NCBI GenBank assembly: GCA_903822375.1
Contig: CAIJOU010000520.1
Span: forward strand, 1 to 6,489
Direction: 5' to 3'
From: Candidatus Hydrogenedentota bacterium
GTDB lineage: Bacteria; Hydrogenedentota; Hydrogenedentia; Hydrogenedentales; CAITNO01
DNA length: 6,489 nt
Position 1 is the first letter of the stretch. Each line of letters opens with the position of its first letter. The notes below the pieces were generated by a model that ran no database searches, was not told the DNA's origin, and saw nothing but the letters and a program-made list of their open reading frames with translations. The position numbers were made by a program, and so were the translations under genes. Below, one piece after another: positions 6,484 to 6,489 of the stretch.

Positions 6484-6489
6484 GAAGAC

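Overview
The window is GC-rich and reads as accessory chromosome of a free-living, carbohydrate-degrading bacterium, probably Gram-negative. A galactosidase carrying the NEW1/He_PIG N-terminal pair, a GH110-type beta-helix galactosidase and a multi-PAS hybrid histidine kinase together suggest the PVC superphylum or a neighbouring uncultured lineage (for example Hydrogenedentota). No ribosomal or taxonomic marker is present, so this placement is an inference held with low confidence.

Layout. Bases 1-1391 (+) hold the 3' part of a GH27 alpha-galactosidase gene that enters from outside the window. Bases 1392-1498 are a short convergent intergenic gap with two hairpins, one of them REP-like. Bases 1499-4099 (-) encode a membrane-anchored hybrid histidine kinase (two membrane segments, three PAS domains, HisKA, HATPase and a C-terminal receiver). 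Bases 4100-4313 hold its probable control region: two TATAAT boxes and a perfect 17-bp palindrome. Bases 4314-6017 (-) encode a secreted parallel beta-helix enzyme that fits glycoside hydrolase family 110 (alpha-1,3-galactosidase). Bases 6018-6489 have no convincing gene. They hold several small palindromes and, at 6330-6461, a compact element with perfect 34-bp inverted arms that looks like a REPIN or other miniature inverted-repeat element.

How the parts may work together. Both enzymes should remove terminal alpha-linked galactose: GH27 typically acts on alpha-1,6- and related galactosides, GH110 on alpha-1,3-linked galactose. The window may therefore be part of an alpha-galactoside (glycan or galactan) utilisation locus. 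The kinase lies directly downstream of the GH110 gene on the same strand, with no clear terminator between them, but it has its own promoter-like sequences. It has no DNA-binding output domain and no response regulator is visible, so a link to the galactosidases is only suggested by position.

No tRNA, rRNA, CRISPR array, transposase or complete mobile element was seen. The points most worth a second look are the palindrome upstream of the kinase, the inverted-repeat element at the right end, and a near-identical in-frame 46-bp repeat that brackets the second PAS domain.
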